The notes below the pieces were generated by a model, which was given only the letters and a program-made list of their open reading frames with translations, was not told the DNA's origin and did no database searches. From contig BTPG01000008.1 in the NCBI GenBank assembly GCA_036245525.1, forward strand, positions 34,240,850 to 34,304,849: a stretch of DNA of 64,000 nt, given 5' to 3'. Shown in pieces: positions 52,301-61,300 of this stretch. A program made the position numbers and the translations under genes. Source of the stretch: Semisulcospira habei. Lineage: Eukaryota; Mollusca; Gastropoda; Semisulcospiridae. How positions within the stretch are numbered: the first letter of the stretch is position 1; every line of letters starts with the position of its first letter.

Positions 52301-55300
52301 AGTAGTAGTCTGCACTGTTTAAACACTGTAAGCAGTGTTGGCGGACAAAACTGTGTTATTGCTGAGGCATCAAACATGGACTTTTCTTACATTTGACCTG
52401 AAATGACAGAATGACACAATTTTAAAATCGCTATAACTCAGAAACCGTTTAAGATATCTCCACAAAATTTTGCATGCAAGCTCATCTTGATGTTTACTTT
52501 CAGAAAACTTTAAAAATTGTATTGTCTTTTGAATCTAAAAAAATTACTGGGACAACCTACAAGAGGCCACAGGAAGCAAGGACGGCCAAAGAAAAGCTTC
52601 AAAGACTGCATAAAAGACAGCTTCAAGTACTGCGTCTTCCCAGTAAAGGAACTTGAAGCACAAGCACACGACAGATCTGGCTGGCGTGCCACCACCAGGA
52701 AAGCCTGCACGCTCTTTGAACACAATCGGCGCGAACGGATCACTAGTGCCAGAGTTTGCAGAAAGACAGCGTCGACTCTCTTCCCACAGCTATGTTCCAG
52801 TGCCCCCATTGCCCTCGCAGGTGTGGGTTCCAGGATTGGCTTGGCCAGCCACACCCTCACCCACAAATAGAAGTTATGCACAATGATGACATCGGTTTTC
52901 GGTGGTCTACCCATTAATGCCATCGGTAATGTATTTTGAGGAAACAAACTTGCGTATCACATGACATTGCAAATTCAGAGACCTATTATTATTATTATTA
53001 TTATCAAATTTGGTAATTTCAACCTTTAAAGCTCAATGTGTACATATCCTTCACTACAAACCTGAGCGTCTCTTCAGCAAGACAGAGGGTGTTGGCTCAC
53101 TCAGGCCGAAAGTGTTCTCCGCTCGAATACGGAAGTTATATTCCTGTCCTGGTCGGAGCCCTTGCAGGTGAAAGTGTGTCTGTGGGATATGGCGGGCTAC
53201 GGGTCGCCACTCAGAATGAGGAGGTTCCTGAGCCTCGATACGGTAGGTGACAGGCGCATAGTCTGTGATGCGCGAAGGGATGTCCACGGATCGCCATGAC
53301 AACCAGACAGAGTCTGGGTGGACACTGGAGATCAGAGGTGGTTCACGCAGCATTTTGGGTGGACCTACATAAAAAAAAGTGTTGTCATATATTTAATACA
53401 GGTTACCTTCAGTATTATGTGAACCAGGATAATGCAAAATCAGATGTGACGCTGACAGGTCTCCGGCTCTCAAGTGGATACACGAGGTGATACAGATCAA
53501 CCTGAGTATCACATGTACAAGTGTAACGCAGAATCAAATATAACCCTTACAGGTCTGTGACTACCATGTAAATACCCAGTGAACAAAGGAGCCTACTGCC
53601 AACATAAGCCTTGACCCGTGTTGTGATTGGTCCATTCAAAGCTGTGCTTCCATATACAACACGATGGCTGTGTGGTAGGTGACACACACAAAAAAGTAGC
53701 TGTGCAGAAGGCAGAAAAAAATGCTTCATGTGTTTCCATATAGTGGCATGACAGGCGGAATGACACCATATTCTTTTCTTTTTTTTTAATTGTTAATTTG
53801 CCATGGACTGAAAGCCACACTCTCTTCACTGTTGAGTTACCATGAATTTGCCATTTTATCTATTTCTGTTGCTATTGCCACCCCTTTCACAGAAATGGCG
53901 CATCAATATAAGAAAACACACCTTCAGGCTGGTGTCATCCCAGGGAACTTTCGATTACTTCTTTTTACAGGCCTATATAACTTCAGTAAAGCGATAATGA
54001 ATGTGAACAGCACAGTCTGACTCTAAGGCTCAAAGATACGCATTATACCAAAGCCAAACATACAATGTACATTGAAGTAAAAACAAAATACCGCTACGGT
54101 TCAATCAGAGAAAAAAAAACATTCAAAATATTATCAACATGATTCTATTTTCTCGCAAAAACAACAAACACAAAGATGCATTTTTTTCAGAAACCAAGCC
54201 ATACCAACAAAATTTGGAATTTTTTCACTTTATCTATTGTGCACATTGATATAGCACAACATTACAGTGTTTTGTTCTTGTGCATACAGCAGATAAAAGA
54301 GAAATAAACTGAATCAAATCATACCCATTCTGTGAGGTAAGAAAGCGGTGCCTGTAGGTTCACTCTCCACTCCGTCCAACTCAGCAAACACGCGGAACAA
54401 GTAATCCCTGTCTGGGTTCAGGAAATTGATGGTGTAGGAGTTGGTTGGTATCCTGTCAGCCACCAGCACCCAGTTCCCGCTAGGTGGCTCGCGCATCTGG
54501 ATGCGATATGAGATGGGCCTGGCCGTGGAGACACCTGAAGGAAGCTTGGCAGGGAGCCAGTCGAGGGTAATGCTGTTTGGACCCACTTCATGAATCATTG
54601 GCTCCCTTGTGGGCATGGTCACAGCTGAAATTATGGAGAAAAAAGTCAAAGCATCTATTTAACCCACAATATCCTGAGGTTAATTTTTTTTTTTTAATTT
54701 GCTTATTCATGCCTTTACCACAGCTGACACTTAGTTCGCTTCAGGCTGCCAGAGAGATAAGGTGCGGCGAGGTCAAATTCCACTCTCGCGCGCTCATTCT
54801 ATTTATATCGCACTTGCAACTGTGCGGTACATGGCATGTGCGGCGCCCTGCCGCTATAACAACTACCTACACGTTTGTATTCATAACACATCTCAGCCTA
54901 AAGTGACTGTTGTGAAAGCAAAATCGTTCAAAAGTTGAAATTTTCACCTACACGCTGATACCAAACATGACAACATTACGACTTACACTTGTGTAGCAAA
55001 TTATGGTGAAAATAAAGAGAACGAGAATTTGTTGATGTACGATGTCGGTGTTTGTTGTGAAATTGACAAAGTTCCCACAGCCATAACACGAAGACGTAAC
55101 TTTTCCAATGAAACACACTTGCATGCATAAGGGTCAGCATGCCTACAGTAAGTATCACTTACCGGATTTTTGCTACCCGGTGAGGGACGGAAGCAGGAGG
55201 GTGGTTAGGAGGTCACTGACAAGTGTCGACAGACAAGTACCAGGCGCCTGCCTTAGTACACTCCAGGCCGAATCGTGGAAAGTAAGGGCTTAGTTACACG

Positions 55301-58300
55301 GATACTATTGAGGAGATAGTCACGTTTCTTTCTCGGGAAATAGTTTCACACTAACAGTGAACCGTGTACATTTACTTTTGATTTAACTTTTGATCATGAT
55401 GGAGTCTGATGAAACGCATACAGTTTGTGTACACACAAGTGTGTTCCATGCACTGCGATTAAATGCATTGTCCAGAATATGTGGCGGGAGATCACAAAAG
55501 AAACACAGTGATAAAAAGTCATATCTTTGTATCAAATATGAACACTTAATCCACAAGTGTTATGGAATTAATATCCAGGAAGACACAGATCTGATGCACT
55601 CCAAAACAATGTGTAGTAGTTGCTATGGTCGGATGAAACGGATAGACTCTGAAACAAGTGTGCCTGCAGAGACAACGCAAAATGCGGCATCTGATATTGC
55701 CTCGTCACAACACATTTGGACCATGTTTGATCCAAATACGAGTGTTGAAGAATGTGTCGCGTGCATTCATTTCATGCAGCTAGGTAAAGGAGGACGACCA
55801 GCGAATGGTGCACATGGGAAGAAACGACCGTTTCGATCTGTGGAATGTCACAGTGACACTCATAACACTGACACTAATAACAGCACTAATGAAGGTGATA
55901 GTGGTATACAAGTTTTCATTCCCCCGATGTCTATTCCCCGTAAAACGCCATGCAACGTCGATGCTCAAATGTTGCCTTTACAAAGAGTGTGGACCCCATC
56001 TCCACCAGCCAAGCGGACGCATGAAATAGCCATTTCACCCATTGAAAAAACGGGAGTTGATATAGCCACATCTCCACATATCAAACGACCCAGCCTTCGA
56101 CCTGTCCAGGAACTGCAGATGCCATTGACAAAGGAGGAAGAAAAATATCAGACGGCACTAAACCGCACAATGCTTAATGAATCAGCTGATGCCACAATCC
56201 GTTGCAAGACTGGAGGACAGCCTTTGTATTTTATGCACATACCAAAACCAAGAAAACCAACAACAGGGGCATCATCAGCCGTAATACAAAGAAGGTCAAA
56301 GGTATTAGCCCGTGCTAGAGCAAATATGTCTGGCGGATCAGAAATGGATGAAGCTGAACAAATAACTGACGAGTTAAGACGAGAAAGAAAGGAGAAAATG
56401 ACTGCAATATTAGACAGAGCAGGCCATAGGCGATCCGTGTATGTCTGTAGAAAACAAGGTATTGCTCTGAGAACCAATCTAGGATTAAGCTGGTCCAAGT
56501 ACAGAACATACAAACGCTTCATGAGAAGTATTGGTGTCAAACTTGAAAGTGAAAATAAGGAAAGGCAGACCCAGAAAGAAGCGCTCTGTGGCACAGTGAC
56601 CATTGAACAAAAGAATCTGACCTTTGAAAACAAAGTCACAAACAAGAAAGAAAGACAGAAAACGCCTGTCACCTACATAGAGGATCTCACACATTTTGTT
56701 CCTGAACTGCGTGACAAGTTTGAAGCTGCAAATCTTCTTGAATGGCATGAACAAATACCAAATGATGAAATTTGGATAAAACTAGGAGATCATGGCGCTA
56801 ACAGTTATAAAACAATGCTTCAAGTTGCTAATCTCCAAAACCCTAACTCTAAACACAATACGTTTTTGGTGTGTATGACTAACTGTAAAGACAGTCATTA
56901 CTTACTTACTTACGCCTGTCACCCCTCCCCGGGTATAGGCCGTCGACGAGAGGCCTCCAGCGACTCCTGTCCTGTGCTTCTCCTTCGATTTTACTCCAGG
57001 TGGTTCCCAGTCTCTTGATGTCTGCTTGGAGGTCTCGACGCCAGGTGTTTCTCGGCCTGCCTCTTTTCCTCTTTCCCTGGGGGTTCCATGACAATGCCTG
57101 CCTAGTGATCCATCTGGCTTCACTGATACCTAGCAGGGAAAGGTTGTACTTTTGCATTTCCGCTGCTATCAGGGCGGCCTTGTCGCTCTGGTACATGGTC
57201 TTGACATTTCATGTGCCCATGGTTGTGTCCCTGGATAGAGAGAGGCGGCTCGGTCCTGTGGCTTCCGAAGACTTCCGGCTTTCACCACAGGACGTCATAA
57301 ATCTTCTGGTAGAAGAACCTTCCTCCTCCAGGAAAGGAATTGCTGTTTGTCTTTTCGTCGGAGTTTTTGTAGCTATTTCCTTATTTGCAGGGTGGGGAAG
57401 CTACCCCCCATGCCCAACCCCTTACTAGGAGGATCAGGGGTTTTCTGTCAGGGTCACCTTCCCTTAGACCATGTTGGTTCACGGCACCTTATTTCATTCG
57501 GTGCACCCCTCTCGCAAGGGACCCCCTATCCACCACCCAGGGGACGCGCCTCAATGCCATATGGTCCCAACGCGAGGAAAGACAGTCATGAAAATCTTCA
57601 AACAATTTTGCAGCCGTTTAAAGAGCAGGTGTCAGTTCTCCAAACCATGAAATGGAAAGAAAAACAGATACGTGTATTTCTGTTTGGCGATTACGATTTC
57701 TCGTCAAACTCTTTGGTCTCTCAGGAGCACAAGGGGTCCACCCTTGTCTCTGGTGTACAGCTTCGAAAAGTCAGCTACAAAGAGCTCCACATGAGCGAGT
57801 ACAAGTGAAACAGAGAACTCTTAACAACATCAAGCGGGATTACAGGCGATACATGCGTGCAGGAGACAAAAAGAATGCCAAGGGCTACAACAATGTTGTA
57901 CATGAACCAATCTTCGATGTTGAGATTTCGCAAACTGCACCACCATACCTCCATCTTCTGCTAGGTATAGTCAAAAAACATCATTCCCTCCTAGAGCAAG
58001 AATGCCACGAACTTGATAAAGTCATTGCTGAAAGACTGGCCGAGGGAAAGGAGGCACATGATGGAAACACACCTTTTGAAAAATACATTTCAGAAGTAAG
58101 AGTCATCAAAGAACTTGAAAAAAGAAAACATCTGACCGAGGGTATTGCAGTGTTGAGCGACAAAAGACACAATGAGAGTGCTAAGCATTTTGATGAACGA
58201 CATGAGCAGAAGATGCAGCAGGTAGCAGAATTCGAGGACAAAATAGAAGCTCTGAGAGAAGAGACAAAGTTGCCATTTCTGTGCGGACCTGTCACTTCTG

Positions 58301-61300
58301 GCCTTGACAAAGCACTAAAGAGGAATAAGATATTCATGCAAGCATACCATGGCCGTTCGTTTGTTGGCAACCACTGCCACCGTTACTTGAAGTATGATGT
58401 GTTCAATGATGTTGCTGACAGTGTTATCAGCAATACCATGAAGCTGACAGATGATCCTAAACTTCATGCAGCAGCGCATGACATATCCTTAAAGTTCTGA
58501 ATTCTGAACGACCTGTACTCACAAGTCCATACTAATGTTTCTCACAAAATGCCAGTGAAAAGCAGAGATGAATCAATGCAAGACATCAATGACAAGGTTG
58601 CAAACTACATGCGTTTTTTTCGAAGTACTTTTCCAGCCAGTAGCATCATTCCGAAACAACATATCCTGGAATGTCACTGCGTTGACTTTATGACTAAGTG
58701 GGGTTTTGGATTGGCGCTTCATGGTGAGCAGGGAGGTGAAGAGAGTCACACTACCATTAACATTTTAAAGAGCAGGACATTTGGCTTGCAAACAGAGGAG
58801 GAAAAACTCTGACTGCTCATGACCGAGCACATGACACTCATGTCACCCGTCCTCCACTCCGTCATTCCTCCAGAAGTAAAACAGAAACAAATTCTCGTAT
58901 AACGCTGTTTAGCCGGCGTCAGTCTTGTGTATCTGTGAACAGAAACTCAGTATTGTTCTTATGCCTAGTGTGTCAGCAAATGTGCTGAACCGCAAGGTAT
59001 ATTTAAAAACACTGTTGAATACTGTGACCAGTGATGGACTAATCAGATTTTAATACATGGAGGGCATTAGCAGTCTGTGGAGTACCGGGACTACGGGTGA
59101 GAAATGCCAGAACACGACCTGTCAGTGACCTCATTAACCACCCTCCTGCTTCCGTCCCCCACCGCGTAGCGAAAATCCGGTAAGTGATACTTACTGTAGG
59201 CATGCTGACCCTTATGCATGCAAGTGTGTTTCATTGGGAAAAGTTACGTCTTCGTGTTATAGCTGTGGGAACTTTGTCAATTTCACAACAAACACCGACA
59301 TCATACATCAACAAATTCTCGTTCTCTTTATTTTCACCATAATCTGCTACACAAGTGTAAGTCGTAATGTTGTCATGTTTGGTATTGGTGTGTAGGTGAG
59401 AATTTCAACTTTTGAACGATGTTGCTTTCACAACAGTCACTTTAGGCTGAGACGTGTTATAAATACAAACGTGTATGTAGTTGTTATAGCGGCAGAGCAC
59501 CGGACACGCCGTGTACCGCACAGTTGCAAGTGCGATATAAATAGAATGAGCGCGCAAGAGTGGAATTTGACCTCGCCGCGCCTTATCTCTCTGGCAGCCT
59601 GAAGTGAACTAAGTGCTACGCGCAAGCACTGGCACCCACCCCCCACACTTTGGTACCTGTTTCAGGCCACTTTACAAATTTCAAATACAAGCGATCAAAA
59701 ATCTCTGTAACTTCAGTAGCTGAACTGGCCCTTCATCTGTCTTGTACTGTGTTTGTCTTAAATGGCGTAAAACCGTGTCTGTTACGTGAGTGTGCGTGTT
59801 GGGTTTCAGTTCGTGGCGCTTTGAGTCGATTTGCCCAAAAATTGAGAAAAGCGCCTATATAATAACGGTATTATTATTATTATTATTATTACTCGCTGGT
59901 AAAGCCGTGTATTGTCCTATAAAGGCTACATCACAGATTAGGAGATGGATGAACCACTTTAGTTCAAGGGTGGTGACAGAATAGCTTGGTACCTCAGCTG
60001 CCGAGCAATTCTGGCATCACCCTTGAACTATCATAATCTTTTCTTTTTTTCAAGCAGTAGCATATCAGGAACAAAAGGGTTAACAGTTATATCTGAGTAT
60101 ATATGGACGGAAATAGACTGATCATGATAGTTCAAGAGTTGTGCCTGATTAGTATATTCAGACCCAAAGAGTACATGAGAAAATGGATAAACCAAGACAG
60201 TTCAAGGGTGGTGCCAAAATAGCTTGGCGCCTCCAGGCGCCAAGCAATTTTGGCACCACCCTTGAACTGTCTTGGTTGATATATCTCCTAAGCTAGTATA
60301 TAAAACATTCACAAGACAACGCCTAAATTTGGGAGTTTCAACCTCAGAGCTCAATACTTTAACCTATTCAGCTGTAAAAACATATGGCTAGATATATAGA
60401 TCAACCACAACAGTTCGAGAGTAATGTCTCTACCTGGGCGTCGGTACGCATGTACTGGAGGACTGTACTCTCCAGGGCCATACTCAGTTTCAGGCCGTAC
60501 ACGGAAACGGTAATCCCTGTCGGCTCGCAGACCAGTCACTGTGTATGATGTTTCTGGGATTCCGCGGCGCACAGGTGTCCAAGAATATCCAGGCATCTAA
60601 AAGTTGCAGAAGTCATTATTAAGTGAGAAAACGTTAAAGAAGAACTCAACAGAGAAAGAAACACGCTAAGAAAAGACAGTTACAACACAATTTATTGAGA
60701 AAATGTTAAAGGCGAACCCAACAGAGAAAGAAACACGCTAAGAAAAGACAGTTACAACACAATTTATTGTCTTTTCTAAGAGTGTTTCGAATGTGTTGTA
60801 ATTGTCTTTTCTAAGCGTGTTTCTTTCTCCACTGGGTTTTTCTCTGCACTTTACATGCTTGGCAGTCACCTTTTTGGTCTGGATTTTAAAAAGTTAAAGC
60901 CATAAACCTGCTCAAGGTTGGGCGTTGCCTGCTAAAATTTGCTGATACAACAGCTTCTCAATGTTGTCTTGCCTCGAATAAGACTTTCCTACCCTTCCCC
61001 GTGTACCAGTCCATGTGAGTAGGCATGTGTGACAGGTTTTCTACTGCCCCTTGTGCACATCTGTGGAACTCTCATACACAAAAACAAGAATATCAGAAAA
61101 TTCTTTCATTTTTTAATGACATTCAAACTTTGTCAGTAAGCCCTTCTGAACATCATTATTGTAAGACATACTAAAACATTTGTAAAGGAAATATTACAAA
61201 CTAGTAACCATTTTTTGCCTTAAACAGGTACCTTTAACCCATTTAACCCAGAAACCCTACAGCAGGAGGTGGATTGACCATGATAATTCAAGAGTAGAGC

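Larger units (their letters stand above)
48699..52914 (+). mobile_element. LINE 4: 3' fragment of a LINE 3 relative, split by an orphan DNA element
   Basis: Flanked by the 12-bp duplication taatgccatcgg (48687-48698, 52915-52926). The left part 48699-49334 starts at LFADDCALMAHTESDL (motif C) and reads GLTISLNKTKVLHQPAPG, RYLGSIISSDGTIDKE and LLYGCESWTLYKKHLKQL. The right part 52560-52914 reads RGHRKQGRPKKSFKDCIK, FEHNRRERITSARV and ends SRIGLASHTLTHK. It is 5' truncated within the RT domain. Confidence 0.9.
44391..52949 (-). mobile_element. DIRS-like retrotransposon, copy c, with nested insertions
   Basis: Left inverted repeat 44391-44585. The right repeat is 48540-48698 and continues at 52927-52949 after an insertion of LINE 4 that duplicated taatgccatcgg. 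The internal complementary region is at 44626-44715. Without insertions it is about 4.3 kb, lacking much of the gag-like part. RT, RNase H and tyrosine recombinase traces are on the minus strand. Confidence 0.85.
54708..59909 (+). mobile_element. Chapaev-like DNA transposon, copy 2, near full length
   Basis: Inverted ends CATGCCTTTACCACAGC / GCTGGTAAAGCCGTG, with inverted similarity of about 450 bp or more (blocks caactacctacac, cctaaagtgactgttgtg, ccataacacgaagacgtaac at the left and their inverses at the right). It is flanked by TATT (54704-54707, 59910-59913). It encodes a large transposase-like protein broken by a LINE insertion, one frameshift and one stop, and carries SINE X near its right end. 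Confidence 0.87.
54659..60083. repeat. MITE A' copy A15, split by Chapaev-like element
   Basis: Left part 54659-54707 (TTAACCCACAATATCCTGAG ... tttgcttatt) and right part 59914-60083 (gtcctataaaggctacatca, hairpin 59941-60032, AAAAGGGTTAA). Without the insertion it is 219 bp. Confidence 0.85.
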
